A stretch of DNA of 64,000 nucleotides, from assembly GCF_004379255.2 (NCBI RefSeq), contig NC_056040.1, positions 4,816,257 to 4,880,256 of the forward strand. The letters are read 5' to 3'. The DNA comes from Salvia splendens (taxonomy: Eukaryota > Streptophyta > Magnoliopsida > Lamiales > Lamiaceae). The translations under genes were made by a program, and so were the position numbers. Positions 11,033 to 22,644 of the stretch are shown here, in pieces (the first letter of the stretch is position 1; every line of letters starts with the position of its first letter). The notes below the pieces were generated by a model. It saw nothing but the letters and a program-made list of their open reading frames with translations, made no database searches and was not told where the DNA came from.

Positions 11033-11227
11033 GGAGAAAAATAGAAGCCTTCTACTATAATACTCATCACATTTAATTTCAAATCGATACCTTCAACTTA
11101 CGTTTTGCCTTCCAAGTGCTAATTAGCTTCCTGTTATTTCATAATCATACCTAATAGGTTAACATCTAATCATTTCTAGACTTGGTGAGCACAACACTCC
11201 ACCAGATCATCAGTCGTAAAAACATCA

Positions 11228-11671
11228 ATACACTGCGTTGATGAGTTAGCAAGTTAGCAACTTAAGAAAGTTGCAATTGATCACACCCCCAACCCGGCAT
11301 TTAATAAAGAAAAATAAATCAAACTTCCTCATTCACGTTGACTTGGGAGATCAATACAATGTTTCTTTATTTTTCTAGTAGAAAGCAATGGTGGAACCCT
11401 AGTGGTGCCATATCTATTATCCATTTTTCATTTCAATTTTAATATTATTATTTTTTTATTAATTACTAAAATACCAAAATATATTATATTAAACACCACA
11501 AATGTAAAAAAAAAAAGCTACATTACTTAATTTTTTTAAAAAAAACTACATCATACTTAGCAAAAAAAATCTACATCATACTTAGCTTAAAAAAACTACA
11601 TTAAATTAAATTACTAAATTAAAAAAAAACTAACTAGTCATCTAAATTTAACTTCTGGCTCAAATTCTTGA
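11228..11671. other. A-rich region beyond the duplication border
   Basis: Sequence not shared with copy A. It includes short, near-tandem 'ctacatcatacttag' units separated by A-runs (about 11540-11605). It may be the 3' part of the Harbinger remnant to its right. No TIR was identified on this side. Confidence 0.5.
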
Positions 11672-12391
11672 TCATCTTCCCAGTTCTCTGTCGTTTTCCG
11701 GATCGGTTTCCTTATGAAGGTTGTTTTGGGCGACAAGTATAAACCTATACTCAACCACCTCGCGAAAACCTCCAAACTCCTCGATCACTGAGGCCATGAG
11801 CTGAGCAAACGGAGGAGGCGCAGCCTGCGGGGGAGCCGATCCAGACGCGGCCGCCTTCGCCTTCCATTTGGTCTGGGCTTTGGCAGCCTTGGTGCCAATG
11901 GGACGTCTAAAAGTAGACGTAGGCGTCCTGGAACTCCCTTCCGGCTCAGCGTTCAGATCCACAGGAGATGGGCCGTTGTTCGTGTAACCGTTAGTGGCGG
12001 TGTTCTTCGTCCGCTTTGCAGCCAAGGATTCAACCGGTATCCCTCCGTTGAACTTCGACTTGTCCTTCAAGATCAGCCAAACATTGTACATCTTGAACTG
12101 CCCGAACTGCGAATGGTACTCGAACATCGACTTATTGAGGACATCCTCCATGCTCTCACCGCTGCCCCGTGCGTCCCTGTTCCTATTGTAGATATAGCAG
12201 AAGTTGTTGACTTGGAGCTTGATTTGATCCCAACACTTGCGCAGCTGAACCTTGGTCAGCTTGATAGCCCAACTCGGTTTCACCTCGTTGTAGCATTCCT
12301 CAATGCGATCCCACATCCTGGACGAAGTCTGGTTGTTGGAGCATACCGAATCCTCCGCCGCCAAATATCGGCATATCGTCGTCGACACCAT
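11672..12391 (-). CDS. PIF/Harbinger ORF1-like (NAM-associated/Myb-SANT type) protein, decayed
   Basis: ORF of 239 codons from the ATG at 12391. It holds MWDRIEECYNEVKP and QLRKCWDQIK, then a Lys/Ala/Pro-rich tail with PVDLNAEPEG and RPIGTKAAKAQTKWK. This is the pattern of plant proteins labelled 'glutathione S-transferase T3-like' or NAM-associated, which are ORF1 DNA-binding partners of PIF/Harbinger transposases. The usual opening (MDPSLFPNPHG) is present but in a different frame, from an ATG at 12419, and runs to a stop near 12300. The gene is therefore frameshifted near its start and is a transposon relic, not a host gene. No DDE transposase ORF accompanies it. Confidence 0.7.
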   Translation of the reverse strand: MVSTTICRYLAAEDSVCSNNQTSSRMWDRIEECYNEVKPSWAIKLTKVQLRKCWDQIKLQVNNFCYIYNRNRDARGSGESMEDVLNKSMFEYHSQFGQFKMYNVWLILKDKSKFNGGIPVESLAAKRTKNTATNGYTNNGPSPVDLNAEPEGSSRTPTSTFRRPIGTKAAKAQTKWKAKAAASGSAPPQAAPPPFAQLMASVIEEFGGFREVVEYRFILVAQNNLHKETDPENDRELGR

Positions 12392-12576
12392 GGGGGTTTG
12401 GGAATAGACTCGGATCCATTCTTGAAAGTGTGAAAATGAGAAAAGAGAAGATAAATTGAGTAGAGTAGAGAGTATTGGTGTGTGAAAAGTGAAGAATAAG
12501 GATTGAGTATTTATATAGTGTTTAATTAGAGTTTCAAGAATTAAAAAAAAATAAAAACTCAAAAAATGCACAAATC

Positions 12577-12790
12577 GGGCTCGGGCTCGGGTGCGAGGCT
12601 GCAATGGATGCCCGATCGATCGGGCTCGGACTCGGGCTCGGGCTCGGACTCGGGCTCGGACTCGGGCTCGGGACGAACGATCATTCGGTCGTGCGGCTCG
12701 GGCACGGGCTCTTGTAGTGGATGCCCGACGACGCCCGAGCCCGATCTCAGGCGATCGGGCGTGAGATCGGGCATCCACTGTGGATGCTCA
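12577..12790. repeat. GC-rich tandem repeat and palindromic end of the Harbinger remnant
   Basis: Repeated 'tcgggc'/'tcggac' hexamers at 12577-12672, then several inverted 'ggatgcccgatc' and 'gatcgggcatcc' units. The right edge reads GGGCATCCACTGTGGATGCTC; its reverse complement, GAGCATCCACAG, resembles the TIRs of non-autonomous Harbinger elements. The matching left TIR was not found, so the element may be truncated at the duplication border. Confidence 0.6.
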
Positions 12791-12824
12791 ATGGAGATTA
12801 TTTCATTATATCTTACGATAAATA

Positions 12825-13118
12825 CTTCCTTCCTCCCACAGTAAGAGTCACATTTTGTCATTTTGGTATGTCCCACAATAAGAGTGACATTCCACAATAC
12901 GCATGGAACTCCGACTCATAAATTCTTTATTCGCTAACACTTTCACCATAAATGATAAATAGGTCTCACATTCTGCTACACTCCACTCACATTCTTTTGT
13001 AAAACTAATATAAAAAAATGGATCTCATATTATAATAACTTTTCCAATCCATTATTCTTTACATTTCTTAAAACCCATGTCCACACCAAATGTGACCCAT
13101 ATTGTTGGATAGAGGGAG
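12825..13118. mobile_element. Stowaway-like MITE, diverged
   Basis: Left end CTTCCTTCCTCCCACAGTAA and right end (reverse complement) CTCCCTCTATCCAACAATA, flanked by TA dinucleotides. About 294 bp, non-coding. Includes 'cccacaataagagtgacatt', typical of Stowaway interiors in eudicots. Confidence 0.65.
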
Positions 13119-13686
13119 TAAAATATAAGACTGAACCTAGAGTTCAACCTCAGTGTATGATTTAACGTTTAACACCCTTCTATGTTTCTGCAAGACCTAT
13201 GAAGTTTTTTGTTAAATTGCAAAATGCAGTCCTATAGTCTATGATATTGGTGATTACTTCAACTATAAATTACTTGCCCTTTTGATCTCGCCAACCTTGT
13301 GCTCACATTCAGACCAGTGTATTGGGGGTCACATCTTGCGGTTCAATCATAATTGAGAACCCGATTTATTCTGGCTCGTTAAGATTCACTTTCCCATCGA
13401 ATCAAAAACCTACGGTTCCGGCCATTTTCCAATTGATCAGACATATTCTAAGGGTCGGCAGGTGTATGGGCAAACGTTAGGTCAGACATAAGTTGTCAAC
13501 CCTATATATGATTAGACGAATATACACTTTTTAAGTGTGACTGAATGATGGATCGAGAAGATATACATAACCCATCCCTATATAGTTACAAACAAGTAAC
13601 AATCTGGAGTCGAGCTATCCCAAGCACACCTACTTACGAGCAACACTCGTAGGCGTTGCAGGTAGTTCTCAACAGAGGAGCAACAC
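13119..13686. other. Intergenic, downstream of the BAHD pseudogene
   Basis: No ORF or repeat recognised. The last part is probably the BAHD 3' UTR. Confidence 0.5.
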
Positions 13687-15715
13687 TTAGAGCGCTGAAG
13701 CAATTGAGCTTCGACCCGGCAGCATCTTCTGAAGCTCATCAACGAGTACATCCATGGCTTTCAGCGGTAAGCATATGGGGACCATTATCCCATCCTCACC
13801 CTTGCTATTCTTAATGCGCATAAAATAACTAACTGCACGCGGAAATGAATCCACACCAGCTCTTGCCACTCCACCGTATGCGGGATTCCCCCAACCAACA
13901 TCCACTTCAAAAACTCTCGCAGAGGACACCAAATAAGTTTGCACCCCGGTCAGATTCGGTCGCCCTCTCAACACCATCAAATCCACCACTGATTTAACAA
14001 ACTCCTCCGTTGCTCCTTGTATCGCCTTCTTAACTAGCTCTACTGCATAACACAATGGGTTTTTCAATAACATCTCAGCAGTGGCGACTGCTGCAGGGTA
14101 AACAATAGCGTTACCGTAGTACCCTTCTGGGAGAGGAGGGTTCATTTGCTCACGAATATTCATAACACAAAGCACTCTAAACTCTTCGTTAGGGTCAGAA
14201 AAGGTGGCAATTGTTCGGCAGCGCCACATGCAGGCTGTCACAATTTGAAACTTGGAGCAACTTTGGAGGTGCGGAGGTAAGCTCTGGCGAAGGGTGGAGA
14301 TCTCAGTGGGACCGAAGAAGAAATGTCGCACCACACGATCATGTGGGATAGTGGTTCGCTTTGTGTCAACCACAATATCATGCTCAGGTGTCTCATTGTC
14401 TCGCGTGGTGGGTAACGAGCACAGAGTATGTGTCTCTCCCAAACTGGTATAACAGAAGGGCGTTCAGCACCACGGGCTAGTTCGCATACTGCTTTTATGA
14501 ATTGGTGAATCCCTGCACCGTCGGCCATGGTGTGATTGTAGCGCCAGGCAAAGACGAATCCACCACATAGTAACCGTGTAACCTGAAAAGGCAGAATGTG
14601 TAAAAAAAATAGACAGATATGAACAATGTGGCATTATTCCAATGCATATCTCAATACTATATAAACATTTGTTTTCTCCTCTGCATAAAATGTACTCCCT
14701 CTGTTCCTATTAATCCCCTCATTTTTCTATTTTGGGAAATTCCAACATAGTTGAGTCATTTCTATTTTTGGCAAAAAATAATCATTCCTCTTACTTTATT
14801 CTCTCTTCATTTCTTACTCTATTTTTTCTTACTTTGTTCACCATCCACTTAACATATTATCTTTAAACACGTGCTGAAAAGAAATGCCTCAATTAAGGAG
14901 GGAGTATTCACGGACATGATTTAGAATCATTGTATCACAGATGGCATCTGCAACTAGTTGTTCAAATACTCATGTTTCACTCATTGCATTAAAGAGTTCA
15001 AATACTTTACTAGAATGAATTTGGTTAACCATTTAAGAGTTGTTTCAAATCATGTTCCACTCATTGACACACAATTATCATACTCCATTCAATTATTCAG
15101 TTTGGCTTCTTAACTTTGCTTTCAAATGTATGAACTTTTGATGAATAGCCTATACTATAGTCAATACACGAGAAAGAATTTAATCATCAACCTCATGCAT
15201 CACAATCAGTTAACTGTTTATTAGTGAGCAAATCAAAGATTTGATAAGGTAATTGATGTATGTAAATCTACCTGAATAAGCATCAAAGGGCAATCGAGGA
15301 CTCCAGCGGAGCCAGGGACATCGTAGAGCAGCTCGTGGAGGTTTTGGATCGGCGGTAGAAGTGCGCCAAGCTGTTGCAGAGTGGCGTCGGCGTCAGCCTC
15401 AACGAACAACACACCCTCGCTGGTGCACTCCACTACCAGTTTCCTAGTGGCTACTTCCCTCAGCCGGCCGGCAAAGGGGTAGTAGAAGACCAGTGCCACG
15501 GCGACAGCGTCGCGGATAACCCTAACCGGATCTCTCCCTTCCATGGAGGGGCTATGCCGGTATATTAGCGCCAGCGGCATCTGAAAACGGAGGCCGTCTT
15601 GATCGTCGATGTCGGAGAGGATTCTCAATTCATGAGGAGTGGGCTTCGCCGGCCGGATTAGCTCAGGACTTTTCCTACTTACTTTGAAGGTTGTACCAGC
15701 GTTGATTGACGCCAT
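13687..15715 (-). pseudogene. BAHD acyltransferase (alcohol acyltransferase type), frameshifted
   Basis: Cytosolic acyl-CoA-dependent acyltransferase family that makes esters of alcohols and phenolics. Exon 1 (15272-15715, 148 codons) and exon 2 (13687-14582) join in phase 0 as ...LMLIQ|VTRLLCGG..., the classical BAHD intron position. HXXXD is intact (His165-Thr-Met-Ala-Asp169, from HTMAD). DFGWG is present as DVGWG at about 13889-13903, and the C-terminus is complete. The closest fit is the benzyl alcohol O-benzoyltransferase/methanol anthraniloyltransferase branch. At about 14387 one base is missing: ...PPRETMRH is in one frame and PEHDIVVDTKRTT in the next. The original frame stops at 14238, losing DVGWG and the C-terminal half. 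There is one lesion only, so it is a young pseudogene or a sequencing error. Confidence 0.88.
14695..14904. mobile_element. Stowaway MITE in the BAHD intron
   Basis: TIRs CTCCCTCTGTTCCTATTAA and, from the right, CTCCCTCCTTAATTG, flanked by TA on both sides. About 210 bp, wholly inside the intron of the BAHD pseudogene. Confidence 0.85.
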
Positions 15716-18415
15716 CTTTCACTAATTAGATTCCGAAATCGATCAAAAGGCCAAAATCCAAAACCTTGCAGTTGCAGAAACTCGATCAACCTGTTTAATA
15801 ATCATCAAATCTAAGTTACAAATAACACCGAAAATTGAACATTAATATTGCGAAAAGGAAACATACAGAGTGAGAGTCGCCAGGCGTGGACTTAGGGAAA
15901 AGTGAGAGATAATGAAGTAAAATGAAGTGATGAAATGAGGAAGAGATCATCTGCAGGGCCTGCTGTGCTTGAAACGCAGAAGACAATGAATGAAACGCAA
16001 GAGAGATGGTGGGGCCTTTTCTTTTCTTTCGTCGTGTACTATTAATTTAATCATTATACGCACATATCTAATTGTTATTCTTTTCAAAATTTAACGACAT
16101 TTTCCAAATGAGTTCGTATTTTAGTTTATTGATTTAATTGAAAATTATAATATATTTGTATGTGTTTAACAAAAAGTGAAATAACATAAAAAAAAGAAGA
16201 GAAAGGGATATAAAAAATTTGCAGACAAATTACACTTGATCTGTTTTTAATACTCCACTAACTCAAATATGTTATACGTATTATATGTTTTAATTACAGC
16301 CTTGGTGATTTAAATCTATGCATTTAATAAAATGGCGTGAATAAAAAGAAAAGACCACAACCATTTTCCCTTTTGTTTGTTTTTTTTGATATTTTATTTT
16401 TATTAAAACTCTCAAATATACTATAGTTTTCAATTAAATTAATAACTTAACATACTTGAAGATTCTATATGATATTAGAGATTATTCTTAAAATAAATTA
16501 TTAGCTTTAAACATTTAGAAATAAAAAGTGCTATAGAAAATAATACTTAAACAAGAAAGATGTAAAATATAAATATTAAACACAAAAAAACAGACATATA
16601 TACTCAATACCATGATCATAATTTATAAGTGTTTTAATAGTATGTAAATGTAATTTAATTTCATTGTGTTTTTTAGTATACAAATAAAAATATTCCACAA
16701 TGAAAATAAATAGTAGTCGTATATCTCAAAAAGGAAGAGAAAATAAACAATTTATACAAATATAAAAATATTATTAAAAGTAAAAAGAAAAAGATATGTA
16801 AAATTTAACTTAGCATATTTTCAATATGAGATCATTTGGAAAATATTGGTAAGATCATTTTTAAAAGCTGTAAGAAGAGCTCGTATATATATTGACTAAA
16901 GTAATAGTACTACATGAAAGAAAAGGCTCCACCATCTCCCCTCTTGCGTTTCATTCGTTGTCTGCTTCCGTTTCAAGCACAGCAGGGTCTGCTGTGTTTT
17001 TTAACACAGCAGAGGATCCCTCCCCGATGAAATGAGGCAGAGAGGTGAAGGAAGGTGATGAGATATAAATAGGGACGGAACTAGAAATTTAGGTAAGCCG
17101 GTGCTGAAAAATAAAAATTATTAATAATATTAATAATTCATTTTCCGAGCCAAGTAGTAAACTACCTAATTGAGCATAGATAAAAACGACAAAATGAATT
17201 AAATTTTACTAAAGATACTATTTCATTCGATGAATAAAGTAAAATATATTTTTCATCCTTGGATATGATAATCAAATTACTGTTAAAAATCATATGCATT
17301 TATTTTCAAATTAGTACTATCAAAATAATGCATTTAATAAATATTTCCCATCCTCGGCGTTCAAAACGATAGTTTTTATTTGAAAAAGATAAAAAAGAAA
17401 ATAAGTAAAGAAAGATGCTTATTCTAATAAAAACATAGTTTTGTACACTTAAATACCAAAAAAACATTTTGTACATGTATGTGATGATTGAGAAAAAAAA
17501 TAAAAATTCATAGTTTATTATACTGAGTTCGAGATAAATAAATAAGTATTATGGAAACATGCAAATTAATCTGTTAAATATATACACAATATTAGTGTTT
17601 AATATTAATACTATTATTCAACAAAAAAGAGTGCATCTTCGATTATATGATTGTTTTAATTTATTTAAGAAATATACGTACACACAAAACGGAAAGTGGA
17701 CCCCGCGTGACAGCTGTAAAGTAAAATGCGTAATTGTTTTTTAAGTTTAACCCTTACATTTTCCCTTTTTTGACTTTACTCTCTCTCCTTCCCCCCTCTT
17801 CTGTCGGTATAAAATTAAAACTCACAGCAGCTGAAACAAAAGCACTGACGGCCATGGTGAAAGTTCAGCGATCGGGACCGGCTAAGCCCCGCTGGAGTGG
17901 CGGCTTGGCCCACTATATCTCCGTCCCTGGATATAAAGCCTGTATCAAAATGGGTATTAAATTTTAATCGGGAATATTTTTTGACGACCCAAAAATATAC
18001 TGTGATGTTACTTTCGCACAAAAATTAATAAATTGTGTTGAAGGAGATTAATAAATTGCGTTTAAAAATAGAAAAGAGGAATAAAATAGGAAAATTTAAA
18101 AAAAATAGTAATTAATAGTAGAATAAAGTAAGGGTAATTAAATATTTTGTTTTTTCCATTTAAAAAATAACTCAATTTAGTTGGAATCTAGTAATGTTTG
18201 GATTCTTAGTTAGTCCATGTCAATTCACTCTTCCTTCCATCTCGATTAACATAGGCAATATTTCCGCGATCGGAAGGATTTACAACTCTATTAATTTCTG
18301 ATCAGTCTACCGATCCAGTAGTAATTCGTTGAACAGTCGATTTGATTGATTGGTACATCGAGTTGGCGGATCGGCTGATCGGTCGGTTTCATTGGAAAAG
18401 TGATTTTGGTGAAGA
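15716..18415. other. Intergenic between divergent BAHD pseudogene and MTV1
   Basis: AT-rich. It contains the BAHD 5' region, an inverted copy of part of it (15960-16029 against 16916-16986), a short perfect hairpin (ctgctgtg...cacagcag, 16989-17012), a hAT-like relic near 17088, and the MTV1 5' region. A small ORF near 17853-17967 resembles no family I recognise. Confidence 0.6.
15960..16986. repeat. Inverted repeat of the BAHD 5' region, arms about 70 bp
   Basis: Left arm 15960-16029 and right arm 16916-16986 are inverted and about 90% identical, sharing 'ctgctgtgcttgaaacg' and 'gaatgaaacgcaagag'. The loop is about 890 bp of AT-rich DNA. The left arm is just upstream of the BAHD start, so the right arm looks like the residue of an inverted copy of that promoter or 5' UTR. 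Confidence 0.8.
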
Positions 18416-21400
18416 ATGGACCAGGGCAGGTGGGCAGTGGAGTCGTACTGGAGGTCCAAGTTGATCGACGTCGCGACATCCGATGAGGAGAAGGTTACTC
18501 CAGTTTACAAATTGGAGGAAATATGCGATTTGCTGAGGGCTTCGCACATCTCCATTGTTAAAGAGGTCTCCCAATTCATCCTCAAACGGCTCGATCATAA
18601 ATCGCCGATTGTTAAACAGAAGGTTATTCAATTTTGCTATTCGTTGTTTTTCCGTTGTTTTTTAGCTGTACGCTTCTGTTCTGTTGTTGTGATCATTTTG
18701 AGCTGCTGTGTGTGTTACATGTTTTTGCTTGTTAGATGGTTGATTTTGAGGTTATTTTTGTGTGCCACCGTAGTTCAATCTTTTACTACATGACTATGGT
18801 TATTTGACGGAGTTTTCTGTTCCCCAAAGTTATCTGATGTGTCTTGAGATGCATAATCGTCTCCACATGTTACTTCGTTACTGCGTTAAGTTATTTTGGG
18901 AAATGTCTCGAAGCATTTGAATTACTTGAATGAGGATACAACCAAAATTTAGTGTTTCTGTAAATAATTATCCTGACTAATAGATGGATTGTCGTCACAA
19001 CTGTGCTGTATAAATATTGATGTCAGCTGCCTCTAGTGAGGAACCTCTAGTAGATATTTGTAGTGCCAATAGAGTCTTATGTTTTACTAATTTGTTTTCA
19101 GGCATTAAGGGTAATAAAATATGCTGTGGGGAAGTCAAGTGCGGAGTTCAAAAGGGAGATGCAAAGGAATTCTGTTTCAGTACGGCAGTTAATCCATTAC
19201 AGGGGCCAGCCAGATCCCCTGAAGGGTGATGCGTTAAACAAGGCTGTGCGAGAAACAGCACAAGAAACATTATCTACTTTATTTTCATCAGATGATAGCA
19301 CAGCTGCACCCACAGAAAGTAGCCTTCGCAGTCGGATACAAGGATTTGGAAACACCAACTATGAAATGCCATCAGATGATAGGAAGTCTTTCATCAGTGA
19401 GGTTGTTGACATCGGAAGTGCTACAATTAAACATGGATTTAGTAGTTTTAAACAGTCTCCTTCCATAAGGAAAAGTAATGACACTGGAAGTTACAGAAGC
19501 CCAAACCTTGAGCGATCTTTGACTAGAGAAAATGATAGGTATGAAGGGCTTGGGTCTCAGGCCGAATATAACAGCTCCTCTCGGTTTTCAGAAAATGCTG
19601 GTACTGGAAGCTGGGATAAAGAGATTTCGACAAGCCATTCAGAAAGTAGTAATGGAGACCCTGCTGTGACTTACAGCCAAAAAACTCGTGAAGAGAAGTT
19701 GTTGGAGACCATAGTGACATCAACTGGTATGCGCCTACAGCCTACTCGAGATGCACTTCATGTTTTCCTGGTGGAAGCCTCAAAAGTAGATGCCAAATCA
19801 TTAGCGCATGCCATTGAAATGAAACTGAGGTCTCCTATGTGGCAGGTGTGTTCTTTGTGCCATTAATTGTGGTTCATATTATAGCAATAATCTGATGATC
19901 ATCGATTTTGTATATGCTTCCCATATTTCTCTGTGATAGTTATAAGAAACTCTCTAATGAAACACTCTTCTGATATAATCATTTTTAATAATATTCTCAC
20001 TTGGTTTCCATAAAATGCCCATTTATGCAGGTCCGTATGAAAGCCATATGTGTCCTTGAGGCAGTATTGAGGAAGAAGAATGAGTTGCATTTTTCAGTTA
20101 TTGCTTCATACTTTGGCAACAATAAAGATGCTGTGGTGCAATGCTCTGAATCTCCCCAAGCATCTTTGAGGGAGAAAGCAACTAAGGTGAGATGCTAGTC
20201 CCATTTAGGTGTCCTCTGGTTCTATTGTTCGTCTTCATGAAACTTAAGTGAATGGAGTTTGAGTGAGAGAAGTGACCGGAGTTTTCTCTTGCACCCTTTT
20301 TATTGAATTTTCTTTGAATTTTTTTTTTTATGAAATATCAGTGTGGGTTTTAAACATTGCATGACTATCACATAGAACTATAAAGTGAAGTTGCAAGGAT
20401 ACAAGGTCATGATAAGAATAAGATGGCAACCACCACTCTTATAATCTTACATTTCCTAGAATTCTTCACCCATGTGCATGTATCCAGCCACTGGATCAAG
20501 TATGCAACTGTTGAAATGCCCTCAGGGTAATGTAACACTAACCTGCATATAAGAATTAGGGTTAATTACCGCTAAAATCTTGAATTTCGGTCAAAATCTG
20601 GAATGTCATATGAACTTTAAAGTTTGATAGACAATACAGGAACATTTAATTTTTCTTATTTTAGCAGCAATTACCCTTAGAATTACTCTATTACTATTAA
20701 TTTATTACCTAAAATAATTACATACTGCATGTTACAGCAGACTTAGTAATCTTGGCTTCTTTTCATTTCAGAATAAGAAATTTGTAATTTGTGGTTGCCT
20801 CAGGTATTGAGTCTTCTGAGTGGTGAACAAAATGGCAGTGGAACCAACCATTTCAAGCAACCGAGTAAGATTCCCCAGCCTTCAATTATACCAGATATGA
20901 TAAACACTGGTGACCCAGGTGATCTTCTTGGCATGGAAGATCCAGAAAAAGCAGCGAGTGAGCCAACAATAACAAATGCACCACCATCTGTTGCTCCGCT
21001 GATCAATGACTTACTTGGCGACAATTCCTACAGTTCTGAGAGCACGGACAAGCTGAACGTTGATGATGACCCATTTGCAGATGTTTCCTTCCACATAAGT
21101 CAAGATGAGGACCGTGTTGCTAATTTATTTTCTGGGATGGCTCTTGATATGTCAGGGGCCTCTGAGGCCACTGTCGCAGCTCATAAAAATGAATCTGAAC
21201 CATTCAACCTTTTGAATTCTAGTTCTGAGGTCTTCATGGAGCTAGGAACTTCTAGTGAATATGCTGCCAACTTCGATGGTTTAGTATCGAGTACACCTAA
21301 TAAAAGTCCTAATGTTGCTTTAAATAGTGAATTTCCTCTGCGAGCTGGTGATATGAATGTAAATCCCATATTCCCCCTGGGTGCTCAGGCATATAATATC

Positions 21401-22157
21401 CCTTCTGGTTTTGGGGTCAATCCTGTATTTGCTTCTCTGGCAATGAATTATAGTGCCATGGGGAGTCACTTTGCTCAACAACAGTTTTTAGCTGCAATGT
21501 CCAACTTCCACCAACTAGGGAATCTACAATCCAGTACTACTATCAATTCTCCTGGACCTGTAGGAGTGGAAGCAGCACCCTTTCCAGATATTTTTAATCC
21601 TGGCATGGCTACCCAACCTCCAACTTCATTGATGAATGGATCAAAAAGAGAGGATGCAAAAGCATTTGATTTTATCTCGGTAAGTTGTTATTGTTGCTAT
21701 CTTTCTGTTTATTAATATTGTTACACTACTTCCACTGGGATACTTCAGCACTTGACAACTCCTTCAGTTAGTCTTATCATTACATTTTGATCTTCTGGAA
21801 ATATGTTTTTTGTGGTGACGGGATGAAGATTATTCTTTTCGTTCCAGCAGTATTTTAAGTATAAGCTAGTACAGATAGTTAGCTTTAAGTGTATGATCAT
21901 ACAAATAAATACATTGAAACTTTAAAACGAAATTGTAACTCACTTGGTCTTAGATCTAGGATTCGTCCTTATAATCATAGGACTTTCCTTTACTTTTTTT
22001 TTCTGACTGACTGAACTCTTGTTCAAGCAGTGATAACCTATGCTCATGGTTTTATATTTTGCACGACATTGATAGTTCATGTGGAAGTATTTTGTAACTT
22101 GTGTTGGTTTTGTAGGATCATATGGCCTCGGTTCGTGAAACCAAACGCACGACTTGA
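18416..22157 (+). CDS. MTV1: ENTH/VHS-domain adaptor MTV1 (plant tepsin homologue)
   Basis: Accessory protein of the AP-4 adaptor coat at the trans-Golgi network; in Arabidopsis MTV1 acts in vacuolar cargo transport. Exons: 18416-18622, 19102-19845, 20031-20186, 20804-21679, 22116-22157; all GT-AG and phase 0, giving 674 residues (Arabidopsis about 690). The N-terminal ENTH/VHS fold (about 1-130) starts AVESYWRSKLIDVATSDEEK and contains ILKRLDHKSPIVKQK|ALRVIKYAVGKS. A low-complexity Ser-rich linker follows, then a second helical region across exons 2-3. The C-terminal part has DLLG twice and DDPFADV. LFSGMAL (residues 477-483) and KAFDFIS (near 655-661) match the two AP-4 ear-binding motif types known from tepsin. 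Ends RETKRTT. Intron 3 carries a small MITE. Confidence 0.95.
20558..20677. mobile_element. Short MITE in MTV1 intron 3
   Basis: About 120 bp with inverted ends AGGGTTAATTACCGCTAAAAT and (right, reverse complement) AGGGTAATTGCTGCTAAAAT. The flanks 'aagaatt' and 'tagaatt' may be a worn target duplication. Non-coding; superfamily not decided. Confidence 0.55.
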
Positions 22158-22557
22158 TTCATTTGATGTGTAAGGATTTCTTGTTTTGGGTGAAGAAGCC
22201 GACTCGGAAGATGCTGCCTAAATCTTGAATTGAAAAAAAAGTATATGAACGTTGAGGAAGTGTTGTAGCGGCATGACTATAATTCCTAGAAACCGAGACT
22301 TCATAAAAAAAAAGCAGGCAAAAACTAGGGGATTTCAAGCGGAAGGCAGACCAATGTTGTGTGAATGAAAGTTTCTGACATCTGCATGTTTTGATCCTAA
22401 GAAAGGTTTGGAAATCGTGCAGTCATTTAAAGGCTGTTGATTGTTGTTGTCTAATTTTATTTTGATTTTATTACTTTTATGTGTAATACCCCAATTGAGC
22501 TGATTGTCTGATAGACTTTTGTTGTAATAGTTCTATTTATTTAATTTTGGAGAATAT

Positions 22558-22563
22558 AATAAA
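22558..22563 (+). terminator. Possible polyadenylation signal of MTV1
   Basis: AATAAA about 400 bp after the MTV1 stop and about 80 bp before the convergent mutarotase stop. T-rich upstream sequence is consistent with a plant poly(A) region. Confidence 0.4.
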
Positions 22564-22644
22564 CTCAAATAGATTCCAATGTTAAACATAACATGATTTC
22601 CTCTATTTATTACTGAATGAGGCATTCTAATCGACCAGAGCATT

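Larger units (their letters stand above)
8935..11227. repeat. Segmental duplication, right copy (holds GLP copy C)
   Basis: Nearly identical to 1-2303, starting at GCATATGTGTTCC and ending at AAAAACATCA. After 11227 the sequence changes abruptly to DNA absent from copy A. The nested MITE, the GLP gene and the promoter are all included. Confidence 0.95.

Noticed and set aside
12559..12921. Overlapping ORFs on both strands rich in Ser/Gly, Glu/Pro or Arg/Ala
   Set aside because: They are readings of the 'tcgggc'/'tcggac' tandem repeat, not proteins.
17734..17967. 77-codon plus-strand ORF with a basic C-terminal part
   Set aside because: No recognised domain and no supporting neighbours; could be part of an upstream leader but cannot be supported.
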